Source: Rhodanobacter sp. C05
Lineage (GTDB): Bacteria > Pseudomonadota > Gammaproteobacteria > Xanthomonadales > Rhodanobacteraceae
Direction of reading: 5' to 3'
Assembly: GCF_002001165.1 (NCBI RefSeq)
Contig: NZ_MUNQ01000013.1
Span: 1-64,000, forward strand
Length of the DNA stretch: 64,000 bases
Below, in pieces: positions 37,483 through 46,673 of the stretch (positions are counted from its first letter, which is position 1; every line of letters starts with the position of its first letter). The translations under genes and the position numbers were made by a program. Under the pieces are notes generated by a model, which was not told where the DNA came from, made no database searches, and saw nothing but the letters and a program-made list of their open reading frames with translations.

Positions 37483-38810
37483 CGGTTCGCTTCCGCCGAT
37501 GGATGCGTGTGATCGAGGATCCAGCGCCGCTTCTCCAGGATGCGGTCGGTGCGGCGATCCATCTCCGTGGTGGCCTGGTCGATCGTCAACTCCCCGGCAA
37601 TCGCCTGCGCGGCGACCAGCTGCATCTCGTTGGCGATGCGCTCCCATTCCGGTACCGCCGGTGTCGGCCTTACACGTTCCAGCTGTTCGCGGAACGCACG
37701 TGCCTTCGGGTCGTCATGCAAGGAACCACCCGCCCACGATGCGCGCCGCGGTGGCATGTCGCCGAGCAGATCATAGAAGCGCTGCTGCACCTGCGGTTGC
37801 GACAGGTATTCGATCAACTGCCAGGCTGCATCCTTGTGCTTCGCCGTGCGGAAAATCACCAGGCTGGAGCCGCCAGCCGCGCCGATGCCGGCATCGTCCG
37901 GTCCTGGCAGTGGCGCGGTCGACCAGTCGTCCTGCTGTGCGGCAGGCAGACGCTTGCGGAACTCTCCGATATTCCATGGGCCGGACAGATAGAACGCGTA
38001 GACACCGCGACCGAATTCCGACCACGGATTGCCGGCTTCCACATTGGTGATCGGCGGGGCCTGATGCAGGCGAAAAGTGTCCACGTAGAACGTCAGCGCG
38101 CGTTTGAAGCCCGTACTCTCGAAATTGCCGTAGCGGCCGCCGTCGCGCAGCAGCGGATCGGGCTCCTGCAGCGCCAGCGACATCAGTTGTTCGTATTCGT
38201 TGGTCGGCAACAGGATGCCGTAGGTATGCTGCTGCAGATCGCTCAGGGCGGCGAGCATGCGCCGCCATTCGGCCCAGTCGCGCGGTGGTGCATCGAAGCC
38301 GGCGGCCTTGAGCAGATCCTTGCGATAGAACAGCAGTCGCGTATCGACGTACCACGGCACACCGTACAGCTTGCCGCCGACCACATTGGTCGCCCAGATG
38401 CTGGCGAAATAATCGTCCGGCTTGATCACCGTCGAATGGTCGACGAGCGGCTGCAGCGGCTCCAGTGCATCCAGCGCCACCATTTCCGGCAGCCAGGTGT
38501 TGCCCAGCTGGGTCATGTCCGGCATCGAACCACCGGCGAAGGCGGTGAGCAGCTTCTGGTGTGCCGCCGACATCGGCAGCTGCTGCACGTTCACGTGGAT
38601 ATCGGGATGTGCGCGTTCAAAATCCGGCAGCAACTTGATGATCGCCTCGCCTTCGCGGCCGATTGTCCAGAACGTGAGTTCATGGTTTTCTGCCGAGGCA
38701 TGTCCACAACCACTGATCAGCGGAGCGCAAAGGAAAACGCACGCCAGCCGCAGGCCGCACCGTATCGAGCGTAAATGAAGCGATCGATGCGGGCGGCCGC
38801 CGAGATTCAT
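37479..38810 (-). CDS. ABC transporter sugar-binding lipoprotein
   Basis: A 443-residue extracellular solute-binding protein, family 1. The N-terminal signal ends in a lipobox (FLCAPLISGCGHAS, Cys about 35), so it is lipid-anchored in the periplasm. LTFWTIGREGEAIIKLLPDFE is the typical first beta-alpha unit, and VPWYVDTRLLFYRKDLLKAAGF with AFYLSGPWNIGEF are standard oligosaccharide-binding blocks. It captures the sugar for the two permeases. Its start at 38810 overlaps the GH144 gene stop (ATGA), and its stop overlaps the first permease start. Confidence 0.93.
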   Translation of the reverse strand: MNLGGRPHRSLHLRSIRCGLRLACVFLCAPLISGCGHASAENHELTFWTIGREGEAIIKLLPDFERAHPDIHVNVQQLPMSAAHQKLLTAFAGGSMPDMTQLGNTWLPEMVALDALEPLQPLVDHSTVIKPDDYFASIWATNVVGGKLYGVPWYVDTRLLFYRKDLLKAAGFDAPPRDWAEWRRMLAALSDLQQHTYGILLPTNEYEQLMSLALQEPDPLLRDGGRYGNFESTGFKRALTFYVDTFRLHQAPPITNVEAGNPWSEFGRGVYAFYLSGPWNIGEFRKRLPAAQQDDWSTAPLPGPDDAGIGAAGGSSLVIFRTAKHKDAAWQLIEYLSQPQVQQRFYDLLGDMPPRRASWAGGSLHDDPKARAFREQLERVRPTPAVPEWERIANEMQLVAAQAIAGELTIDQATTEMDRRTDRILEKRRWILDHTHPSAEANR

Positions 38811-40273
38811 TTCGTCGGTGTTTCTGCGCCCAGCCAGCTGCCGCTGAAACCGGCGCGCTCGAGCCCCTTGCGCATATACGGATTCTTCTTCATCACCTTC
38901 CACACGAAATCGCTGCGCCAGTTCTCGATCATCAGCACGATCGGCCCCTGGTCGATACCCAGCTGCAGGGTGTCGACCCAGCCCAGCTCGGGCACCAGCT
39001 TGCCGGTGCGCAGTTCGGTCTTCGCATGGAAGCTCGGATTGAATGCATCGACGAAGCCGTACCGGTTGTAGATGGACATGCCGTATCGTCGCTTCATTTC
39101 CTGCAATGCGGGTATCACGATCTCCGGTGCGAACGCGATCGAGCCCCCAGCCGCGGTCGGTGCGATGGTGCCGTCGTCGGAAATGTAATCCAGGCCAGCG
39201 CCGCGTGCGGTGTATCCGTCGAAATGGTGTTCACCCGTCGCGCTTTTCACGACGAAGTCGCCCGGACCATTGCTGGCGGTGAGGCCCCACATATTGGCGC
39301 CGTAACCGGTCCAGCCACCGGAATTGGCAATCGCGTAGGCGCGCTGCGCATAAGTTGCGCGGCGGCTGTTCTCGAAGTAGTCGAGATCGTGCTCGCGGCT
39401 CCAGGCATCGCGGATACCGCGGAAGTCGACCCAGACCTCGGTGTACTGGTGGCCGAACAGCGGAGCGAAGTTCAGAAAGGTCTGGCCGTAGAACTTGCCC
39501 CAGGTCCGCGGGTTGGTGGACAGCCACGCCGCCCACGCATCGGGTTCGACTGGATGGGTTGGCGAGCCGAGCGCGAGGATATAGACCAGCATGCCCTCGT
39601 CGTAACCTTTCCAGTCGGCCGGAATGAACTTGCCGCCCGGCGTCCAGCCCATGCTGATCAGCGGCTTGCGCGGCTGCATCCAGGTCCAGTCGACATCGCG
39701 GTAGATCGCATCGGCGAGTTGCCGGATCTCCTTCTCTTGCGGCGTGTCGCGGTCGTAGTACGACTCGGCGAACAGTACGCCGCCGAGCAGCAGGGTAGTG
39801 TCGACACTGGAAAGTTCGACAGAGCGCATCGCCCGCTTGCCGGTCTGCATGTCGAGGAAGTGGTAGTAGAAACCGTGGTAGCCGGCGGCATCGTCCTCGC
39901 TGTCGTTCTGCGGCGCATGCCTGAAGAAGCGCAAGGTCGCGAGGGTGCGCTCGATCGCCTGCTCGCGTGTGATGTAGCCGCGCTCAGCGCCGACGCCGTA
40001 AGCGGTCAGACCGAAGCCGACCGCCGCGATGCTGGAGAACGAATGGCCAGGGTACGAGTCGGGTACCAAACCGGTCTTCGGATTCGCGCTTTGCCAGAAC
40101 CACTCGAATGTGCGCTGCTCCAGATCGTCGACCAGCTGCTGTTGCTGCCTGGGCATCGCAGCGTAGCCATGGTCGGGTGTCCTGGCGGCGAGCGGCGATT
40201 GCCAGCCCGCGCCAAGCACGAGCAGAGTGGTGAGTACGGTTGCTTGCAGGGTCCGGAAAAGCTTGTCGTGCAT
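38807..40273 (-). CDS. GH144-type glucanase (glucoamylase-family domain)
   Basis: A 488-residue exported protein. The signal peptide (HDKLFRTLQATVLTTLLVLG to the LAA-R cut) is followed by an (alpha/alpha)6-type domain: DLEQRTFEWFWQSANPKTGL, PDSYPGHSFSSIAAVGFGLTAYGVG, GWTGYGANMWGLTASNGPGD and YNRYGFVDAFNPSF. These are hallmarks of the bacterial glucoamylase-like family (PF10091), which includes GH144 endo-beta-1,2-glucanases. Catalytic assignment from sequence is tentative. It would cleave imported glucan in the periplasm, upstream of the ABC transporter genes it overlaps. The substrate beta-1,2-glucan is inferred from the family. Confidence 0.85.
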   Translation of the reverse strand: MHDKLFRTLQATVLTTLLVLGAGWQSPLAARTPDHGYAAMPRQQQQLVDDLEQRTFEWFWQSANPKTGLVPDSYPGHSFSSIAAVGFGLTAYGVGAERGYITREQAIERTLATLRFFRHAPQNDSEDDAAGYHGFYYHFLDMQTGKRAMRSVELSSVDTTLLLGGVLFAESYYDRDTPQEKEIRQLADAIYRDVDWTWMQPRKPLISMGWTPGGKFIPADWKGYDEGMLVYILALGSPTHPVEPDAWAAWLSTNPRTWGKFYGQTFLNFAPLFGHQYTEVWVDFRGIRDAWSREHDLDYFENSRRATYAQRAYAIANSGGWTGYGANMWGLTASNGPGDFVVKSATGEHHFDGYTARGAGLDYISDDGTIAPTAAGGSIAFAPEIVIPALQEMKRRYGMSIYNRYGFVDAFNPSFHAKTELRTGKLVPELGWVDTLQLGIDQGPIVLMIENWRSDFVWKVMKKNPYMRKGLERAGFSGSWLGAETPTK

Positions 40274-40351
40274 GATGAAGTGCTCGATCTCACAATGGGG
40301 AGTCATGCAGAGCCGTGTGGCGGTTGTCCGTCAGGCGGCTCGGGGGAATGG

Positions 40352-41872
40352 TCAAGCCACTACACTCGGTGCAATGCAGTGGCGATCGATGAACGCCTGA
40401 TGCGACGGCATCGCATCGACGCAGCTGGCGACCACCTGGCCGACGCTGGCCATGAACCCGACCAGCTCCTTGTCGGGCATCTGGTCGACCAACGGATGGT
40501 AGCTCTGCGGCATGATGCGCTGACCTAACATCACCTGTACCCAGCTCGTGGTCGCGAACATTTCCTCGGCATCGCGGAAGAAGCGACCACTGTCCTTGAA
40601 CAAGCGGATGTTGTCCTGCAGCTGCGCCGGGATCGACATGGTGCGGCACTGGTTCCAGAACGGCGTGTCGTCGCGCTCGGTGGCGTGGTAGTGCAGGATC
40701 AGGAAATCGCGGATGTGCTCGTACTCGAACGTCGCCTGCGCGTTGTAGCGATCGATCACGATTTCGCTGAAATCGCGCTGCGGAAACAGGTTGAGCAGCC
40801 GCGCAATACCCGACTGGATCATGTAGATGCTCGTCGACTCAAGCGGTTCCAGGAAACCGCTGGCCAGACCCAGCGCCACCACGTTCCTGTTCCAGGATTT
40901 CTTGCGCACGCCGGTGGTGAAGCGCAGCAGGCGCGGGTCGCCCATCGGTTTGCCGTCGAGATGCTTGAGCAAGGTCGCCGCCGCCTCGTCGTCGCTGACA
41001 TGCGCACTCGAATACACGTAGCCGTTACCGGTTCGGTGCTGCAGCGGAATGCGCCACTGCCAGCCGGCCGGGCGCGCGGAGGCGCGCGTATAAGGCGTGG
41101 GTGGCTCGACCTTCTCGCAGGCGACGGCCAGCGCTCGGTCGCATGGCAACCAGTGGGTGAAATCGATATAGCCAGTGTGCAGCGCCTGTTCGATAAGCAG
41201 GCCGCGGAAGCCGGAGCAGTCGATGAACAGCTCGCCTTCGACGCGTTCGCCGCTCTCCAGCACCACCGCCTCGACGAAGCCGTCATCTGGCCGCAGCACG
41301 GTCTGCGCGACCTTGCCCTCGGTGCGGCGCACGCCACGCTTCTCGGCGTAGCCACGCAGGAATTTCGCATACAGGGTCGCGTCGAACTGATAGGAGTAGG
41401 CGATATCAGCCAGCGGCGAACTGGCAGGTACGTCGGTGGCCGAGGTCATGAATTTGCCGCGCGGCGCCGCCAGCGTGTTGATGCAGTAGGCGCCGATATC
41501 CGAAGCCACGCCCTTCTGCATGGCCTTGATCCAGAACTGGTGGAACGGCAGCAGGCTCACGTTGTGGCCTATCGTGCCGAAGCCATGGATGTACGAATCA
41601 CCGAGGCGACTCCAGTCATTGAACTGCACACCGAGCTTGAACGTGCCCTGGGTGTTCTGCATGAACTCGATATCGTGGATGCCGAGCAGATCGTTGAACA
41701 GCTTGAGGTGAGGCACCGTACCCTCACCGACACCGACCGTACCGATCTCTTCGGATTCCACCAGCCGGATCGAATACTCGGCACCGAGGACCTTGGAGAA
41801 CGCCGCTGCGGCCATCCAGCCCGCGGTGCCACCGCCGACGATGACAATGTTCTTGATGCGAGAGTCGGTCAT
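40352..41872 (-). CDS. Tryptophan-halogenase-like flavoprotein
   Basis: A 506-residue FAD-dependent halogenase family protein. Seen: the FAD loop [11 protein letters not shown] (13-23), the catalytic lysine at position 79 (QGTFKLGV; PrnA numbering coincides), the halogenase signature WQWRIP (271-276) and the PLES block with Glu345 matching the second catalytic residue of PrnA. So the active-site residues are intact. Relatives next to TonB-dependent receptors in Xanthomonas and Caulobacter are known; some halogenate indole, preferring bromide (recalled). Its function in a sugar locus is unclear. It follows the receptor gene after a terminator-like hairpin. Confidence 0.9.
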   Translation of the reverse strand: MTDSRIKNIVIVGGGTAGWMAAAAFSKVLGAEYSIRLVESEEIGTVGVGEGTVPHLKLFNDLLGIHDIEFMQNTQGTFKLGVQFNDWSRLGDSYIHGFGTIGHNVSLLPFHQFWIKAMQKGVASDIGAYCINTLAAPRGKFMTSATDVPASSPLADIAYSYQFDATLYAKFLRGYAEKRGVRRTEGKVAQTVLRPDDGFVEAVVLESGERVEGELFIDCSGFRGLLIEQALHTGYIDFTHWLPCDRALAVACEKVEPPTPYTRASARPAGWQWRIPLQHRTGNGYVYSSAHVSDDEAAATLLKHLDGKPMGDPRLLRFTTGVRKKSWNRNVVALGLASGFLEPLESTSIYMIQSGIARLLNLFPQRDFSEIVIDRYNAQATFEYEHIRDFLILHYHATERDDTPFWNQCRTMSIPAQLQDNIRLFKDSGRFFRDAEEMFATTSWVQVMLGQRIMPQSYHPLVDQMPDKELVGFMASVGQVVASCVDAMPSHQAFIDRHCIAPSVVA

Positions 41873-41921
41873 GGGAAGTCTGCCAGTAGCAAGAAGGTAA
41901 TCATGACGAGGTACTGCAAAA

Positions 41922-41946
41922 CAAAGCCCGCACGCTGCGGGCTTTG
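41922..41946 (-). terminator. Intra-operon terminator between receptor and halogenase genes
   Basis: CAAAGCCCGC and GCGGGCTTTG form a 10-bp stem around a 5-base loop. On the minus strand it is followed by TTTTGC. Partial termination here would keep receptor mRNA more abundant than the downstream transport mRNAs. Confidence 0.75.
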
Positions 41947-41992
41947 AGTGAGGCCGGTATATCGTTGCGAGTGGTGGCCTGCAAACGTGATC

Positions 41993-44986
41993 CTAGAAAC
42001 TTATGCCCATCGAGACTTTCACGGTGCGTGTATACCCGGTGATATCGCCGGTCGGGTTGTAGATGACCGGCGTCTTGTTGAGCACACCGTTCGAGCCCCA
42101 GCTTTCCAGGTAGTTGACGTAATTGTTCCAGTTGAATGCATTGAGCAGGTCGAAGCGGACATAGGCGTTGAGGCCGCCATAGATCTTGAAGTTCTTGGTG
42201 GCCTGGAAGTCGAAATCGCGATAGCCGTAGATCTTTCCGCCAAGCAGGAAGCGACCGTTGCCTGGCGGCGCGATCGATACCGAGCGGCACCCGCTCGCCG
42301 TGTCCGCACCGTAGCAGGCCAGATTGAGGTCAGGAATCGGCGTGGCCAAAGTCAGCTTGGCACCCATCACGAAGCCCCATGGCCCATCCAGCGTGCCAGT
42401 GGCAACGAGGCGATGCTTGGCGACCGCAGCGCCGGTGAAGGGATAGTCGCCGATCGTTTCCTCGTCGAAAGCGTACTGATCGGTCGGATCCTGGTTGTCG
42501 TTGTTCTGCCGTGCATGGGTGTAGGTATAGGCGATCGTCGTACCCCAATGAGATTCCGTGGTATACGGCTTTTCGGCGTACAGCAGCAACTGTGTGGTGC
42601 GCGTTTCCAGGCCGTTGTTGCCGATGATCAGGCTTCCGAAGCCAGGAATGCCGTTGCCCCAGGGCTGGCTGCCGTTCTCCCAGAAATCACCATTCGGATA
42701 GCGGTTGCCAAGGGTGTAGACAAGACCGTCATAGCTGCGAACGACAGCCACCGTGGCGCTGGTGTTCCAGTCGCCGATCTTGTTGCGCATGCCGATGCTG
42801 AACTGGTCGGAGTACGGCGCCTTCAGGTTGTTGTTGACCATGTCAACTTCCTTGCCGGCCGTGGTACCGGCCACCAGCGCCTGCAGGGTGCTGATATCCA
42901 GATATTTCGGGTCCCACGTCAGGCAGCTTGGACCAAGGTTGCAGGGCTCAAGCGGTGTATTGAAAAGGAGCGTGGGCTGCGACAGCACCGACTTGGTCTG
43001 CTCGACCTGCAGCGACTCGTACAAGTCGCGATCGTAGGAGCGGCCGATGCCGCCGAAGATCACGTGGTCCTGGTCGCCGTTGAGGTCGTAGGAGAAGCCA
43101 AAGCGTGGCTGGAACTCGTTCTTCGGCGCCTTGCGGTTGTTGCCGGTACTGATGTAGTCGTTGATGTTGACGCCGCCCTTGGCCAGCGTCTGCGCATAGG
43201 TCTGTCCGGCCGGTGCATTCGGGTCCTGGCTGTTGAACGCGGCAATCACGTTGGCCGGGGTGACATAGTTGAGGTACGAGGGGGTTTCCTCGTAATCCCA
43301 GCGGATGCCGAGGTTCAGGGTCAGGTGGTCGTTGACTGCCCAGTCGTCCTGGATATAGGTGCCGAACTGCTTGTCCGTACTGGTGGCGACCGGACTTTGT
43401 CCCGGTGTCGGCGAGCCGAACTGCACCTGGTACGGAATCGCTTCCGTACCGTTTGTGGGGGTCACCGCATAGCTGTAGAGCGCATTGCTGTCGCCCGCAT
43501 CTTGCGCGGTCAGTTTCACGGCCTTGTACTTGACGCCCATCTTGATGACATGGTCGCCATGCCATTCGAAGTCGTTGAAGGTCAGGTCGTCCTGCAGGGA
43601 CGGACCCTTCTGGCCCTTGTTCTGCTGTGCCAACGGTGAATTGCCCGTTTGCAGGATGTTCTGGTTCAGGTCGCTGGCTTCGACATAAAGCGCACCATCG
43701 CCCTTGATCACCGGAGTCGGCGTGTAGAACGCGTTTTCGTAGGTGGCTTGCAGGCGGTTGAACCAGCTATCCGTGCTGTGATCCCAGCGGATGTCGAAAC
43801 GTTTGTCGGTGTTGACCAGGTTGAGCGCGGCCGAAGCGGTGGTGATGCCGCCGATACCGCTGAGCGCGTTTTCGTCACGGTATTTTCCGCTCATCTCCAG
43901 TCGGTCGCTGTCGGTCGGTTCCCAGTCGATCTTGCCGAACCAGTCGTTTTCCTTGAACGGCAGGCTGGCCGGTCCGATCTGTGCCTGAGCGCTTTGTGGC
44001 AGCTGGGTCGCGTATATGGCTTCACCGCCCGGCACCACGGCGACCGGAGTGTCGAATTCCTTGCCTTCGTAGGCGATAAAGAAGTGTGCCTTGTCCTGCA
44101 CGATCGGGCCGCCGAGGTCGAAACCGTAGTCCTTTTCGTGCGACGGAGTCTTGAAGTCGTTAGCCTCCTCGGAGGGAGTCTCGGCGCGCAGGCGAGTGTT
44201 GGTGAAGCTGCCGAATACATCGCCGTGAAACTCGTTGGTTCCGGACTTGGTTTCGGCGGTGACTGCGGCACTGGAGATCTGGTCGTATTCCGCCTTGTAA
44301 TTGGAGGTGATGACCTTGTACTCGGCGATTGCCAGCTGCGGGAACGGGTTGCCCTGGCTGCCGGTCTGGCCGGTGACGCCACCTTGCAGCACATAGTTCT
44401 TCTGACCGACACCGTCGATGTAGACATTGACCGCGCTGCTAGCTTGGGCACCGGAGCGGATGCTGGTATTGCCGCTTGCATCCCGCGTGAACACCATGCC
44501 CGGCACGGTGTCGGCGAACTCAAGGAAATTGCGCGAGGCTTCCGGCGTGGCGTTGATCTGGCGTAGCGACACCAGGGTGCCCACTTCGGATGTCTTGACT
44601 TCCTGCAAGGCAGCGCCGGTAACCGTCACTGCGCCGAGAGTGGTGGGGCTGCCGGCCGGCGGCGCGCTGAGCAGATCAAGTGTGGCGGTGGCGGCCACGC
44701 TGAGTGTGACCGTATGCTCGGTACCCGGACCGGCATCCACCTGATAGGTGCCTGGCGGCAGGCCAACCAGGGCGTAACTGCCGTCGGTGTCCGCCTTGGT
44801 GCGGCGCACGGCGCCCGTGTCCACGGCTTTCGCGGTCACGACTGCTCCAGCGGCAGCGTGGCCGCGGAGAGCGGCATCGGCGCTTGCAGCCATGGCCAGC
44901 GATGATGTGCCGACGGCAAACGTAGCCACCGAGGCCTTGATGAGATTCGCGAGCAGTTTCTTCTTGAAGTTCGTGGGCGCTTTCAT
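41993..44986 (-). CDS. TonB-dependent receptor with N-terminal carboxypeptidase-regulatory-like domain (Oar-like)
   Basis: A 997-residue outer-membrane transporter. A signal peptide (cut about AMA-AS, residue 33) is followed by a beta-sandwich regulatory-like domain (about 38-105, DTDGSYALVGLPPGTYQVD), a TonB box-like AVTVTG (119-124), a plug domain (about 130-250, YIDGVGQKNYVLQGG), and a 22-strand barrel ending in Phe (VSMGISF). Oar-type receptors of this kind carry large substrates. The neighbours indicate a glucan ligand. GGGAGGGG lies 5 bases before the ATG. TonB is encoded at the left edge of the window. Confidence 0.93.
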   Translation of the reverse strand: MKAPTNFKKKLLANLIKASVATFAVGTSSLAMAASADAALRGHAAAGAVVTAKAVDTGAVRRTKADTDGSYALVGLPPGTYQVDAGPGTEHTVTLSVAATATLDLLSAPPAGSPTTLGAVTVTGAALQEVKTSEVGTLVSLRQINATPEASRNFLEFADTVPGMVFTRDASGNTSIRSGAQASSAVNVYIDGVGQKNYVLQGGVTGQTGSQGNPFPQLAIAEYKVITSNYKAEYDQISSAAVTAETKSGTNEFHGDVFGSFTNTRLRAETPSEEANDFKTPSHEKDYGFDLGGPIVQDKAHFFIAYEGKEFDTPVAVVPGGEAIYATQLPQSAQAQIGPASLPFKENDWFGKIDWEPTDSDRLEMSGKYRDENALSGIGGITTASAALNLVNTDKRFDIRWDHSTDSWFNRLQATYENAFYTPTPVIKGDGALYVEASDLNQNILQTGNSPLAQQNKGQKGPSLQDDLTFNDFEWHGDHVIKMGVKYKAVKLTAQDAGDSNALYSYAVTPTNGTEAIPYQVQFGSPTPGQSPVATSTDKQFGTYIQDDWAVNDHLTLNLGIRWDYEETPSYLNYVTPANVIAAFNSQDPNAPAGQTYAQTLAKGGVNINDYISTGNNRKAPKNEFQPRFGFSYDLNGDQDHVIFGGIGRSYDRDLYESLQVEQTKSVLSQPTLLFNTPLEPCNLGPSCLTWDPKYLDISTLQALVAGTTAGKEVDMVNNNLKAPYSDQFSIGMRNKIGDWNTSATVAVVRSYDGLVYTLGNRYPNGDFWENGSQPWGNGIPGFGSLIIGNNGLETRTTQLLLYAEKPYTTESHWGTTIAYTYTHARQNNDNQDPTDQYAFDEETIGDYPFTGAAVAKHRLVATGTLDGPWGFVMGAKLTLATPIPDLNLACYGADTASGCRSVSIAPPGNGRFLLGGKIYGYRDFDFQATKNFKIYGGLNAYVRFDLLNAFNWNNYVNYLESWGSNGVLNKTPVIYNPTGDITGYTRTVKVSMGISF

Positions 44987-45052
44987 GGTTCCCCTCCCGG
45001 ATATACCTGCTGAACTTGTTTTAGGTCGCTACGTTCTTCGCGAACGGGGCAT

Positions 45053-46075
45053 TTATGTGGATGGCGCTCTGGTGAGATTTGCCCCGCAGCTTTCGCGGAT
45101 CACGATTTCGCAACCAAGCGTTTGCGCGGACGGGATCGACTGCTCCGGTGCTTCAAACAGTTCGGCGAGATGATCGAGCGCGCTTCGGCCTAGATCCGCG
45201 ATACGCACGCGCACCGTGCTGAGTGCCGGCGTGATGTAGCGTGCGATGGGAATGTCGTCGAACCCGGCCAGTGCGATGTCCTGCGGCACCTTCAGGCCGG
45301 CATCCCGGAATGCGTACAGGCAACCGACCGCCATCATGTCGTTGGCGGCGAACACGGCATGCGGGCGTGTCTTCTGCGCCAGCAACAGCTGGCCGGCCCG
45401 GTAGCCGGATTCTTCGGTGAAGTCGCCGGCCACGACATGCGGCGGCATGGCTGGTGCGTGTTCGGCCATCGCCGCGCGATAACCCTCGTCGCGTTGCTGC
45501 GCATCGAAATTGCCGACTGGGCCGGCGATGTGGGCCACGCGGGTGTGGCCGCTGCCGAGCAGGTGCCGCACCATCGCGTAAGCGCCGCCATGGTTGTCTA
45601 TGTTGAGGACGGGATACGTCTTGCTCTTCACCGCACTGTTGAGCAGCACCGCCGGTACGCTGGCGGACAAGTTGGCCCGCAGGAAGGCGGCGTCCACTTG
45701 CGTCGAAAGGATCAGCATGCCGTCGACACGACCCTGCATCGCGCGCAAGGCCGCCGCTGCATCATCGGCACCTTCATGCGAGCTGGAAACCAGCAGGTGC
45801 AGGCCGCGTGCCCGCGCTGCCAGATCGATGCCGCGAATCAACTCGGAAAAGAATTCGCCATACAGATCCGGCAGCAGGGCGCCGATGGTATGCGTGCGCC
45901 GGGTGATCAGCGTGCGTGCCGCTGCGTGCGGCACATAGCGCAGGCGGCTGGCGACCTCGCGGATGTGCTGACCGGTTTCCGCAGTGACACCGCTGCCGCC
46001 ATTCAGGGCGCGTGAAACGGAGGCCACGGAAACCCCGGCCTCGCGCGCCACGTCTTTGATGGTTGTTGCCGCCAT
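45053..46075 (-). CDS. LacI-family transcriptional regulator
   Basis: A 340-residue repressor. The N-terminal HTH (TIKDVAREAGVSVASVSRAL) and hinge helix (RYVPHAAARTL) lead into a periplasmic-binding-like effector domain (HTIGALLPDLYGEFFSELIRG, VFAANDMMAVGCLYAF, IALAGFDDIPIARYITPALSTV). The start at 46075 was chosen because the HTH begins 5 residues in; an upstream ATG at 46132 overlaps a putative operator. It is immediately upstream of the receptor gene (66 bases) on the same strand and is the likely regulator of the glucan locus. The effector sugar is unknown. Confidence 0.93.
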   Translation of the reverse strand: MAATTIKDVAREAGVSVASVSRALNGGSGVTAETGQHIREVASRLRYVPHAAARTLITRRTHTIGALLPDLYGEFFSELIRGIDLAARARGLHLLVSSSHEGADDAAAALRAMQGRVDGMLILSTQVDAAFLRANLSASVPAVLLNSAVKSKTYPVLNIDNHGGAYAMVRHLLGSGHTRVAHIAGPVGNFDAQQRDEGYRAAMAEHAPAMPPHVVAGDFTEESGYRAGQLLLAQKTRPHAVFAANDMMAVGCLYAFRDAGLKVPQDIALAGFDDIPIARYITPALSTVRVRIADLGRSALDHLAELFEAPEQSIPSAQTLGCEIVIRESCGANLTRAPST

Positions 46076-46116
46076 ATGGGGTAGTCCGAAGATGCCGAAA
46101 CCCTGCCGCGGCGCCA

Positions 46117-46132
46117 ACGTAATCGTTTTCAT
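46117..46132. promoter_or_regulatory. Putative LacI-type operator upstream of lacI (site A)
   Basis: ACGTAATCGTTTTCAT; its reverse, ATGAAAACGATTACGT, matches the operator before the GH1/ATPase pair (49331-49346) at 14 of 16 positions. It lies 42-57 bases upstream of the chosen lacI start, consistent with autoregulation. Confidence 0.6.
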
Positions 46133-46147
46133 GGAGTTTTGTAAAGC

Positions 46148-46161
46148 GCTCGTAAACGAGC
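46148..46161. promoter_or_regulatory. Putative LacI-type operator upstream of lacI (site B)
   Basis: GCTCGTAAACGAGC is a palindrome apart from its two central bases and contains GTAAACGA, the core of the 49331-49346 site. It is 16 bases from site A, allowing cooperative binding. Confidence 0.5.
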
Positions 46162-46673
46162 ATTTCTGTTGCGCCGCGGCAGGTTTTTGCCTGCACCATT
46201 TCGATACCGATAGACAAACCAACATCCACGCGTCGTGCCACGCGTCGTCATGGATGAACATGCTTATGGCAACGCAACAACGAAGGCGTGGAACCCATCA
46301 GGAATTGTTGGGTCGGTGTTGCCGGATTGGTGAGGACGCATCCTCCTTTTCCGCCAACGACCTGGTCAGCAGCAAGTTTTCTGTAGCGCTTTGGCAAGGT
46401 TGATGCTTTCAAATCAGCAAGCGTCGAGAGGTACGCGAAGGCAGCCCGGTTTCCGGTCTGGGACTGACACGCTGGGGCAGAACTGGCATCGACAGGGCCG
46501 TTACCAACATCCGTCATTGAGGACGGCATCGCACTTTCAACGGGTTCAGTCACTTGTTAAAAAGATATTTTCGCTGTTAAATGTAGGTTAATCTTTGCTG
46601 GCTCAACCGACTGTACACTTAAGCTGTTGCGACAGTTGAACAAATCACTGACAAGTTGTTGTTTTTAAATACC

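Larger units (their letters stand above)
46076..46673. other. Long intergenic region between lacI and the SPFH gene
   Basis: 598 bases with divergent promoters for lacI (minus) and the SPFH gene (plus). It holds operator sites A and B near lacI. The last 120 bases before the SPFH gene are AT-rich (46551-46670, TTGTTAAAAAGATATTTTCG) and include TACACT at 46614-46619 as a possible -10. An open frame at 46248-46553 on the minus strand has no recognisable domain and is not called. No RNA gene was recognised. Confidence 0.4.

Noticed and set aside
40352-41872. The halogenase-like gene as part of a secondary-metabolite cluster
   Set aside because: No PKS, NRPS or tailoring genes surround it; all neighbours are sugar uptake genes.
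46248-46553. A 101-codon minus-strand frame upstream of lacI
   Set aside because: No domain, no signal peptide, no convincing ribosome site, and it lies in the regulatory gap; called non-coding.
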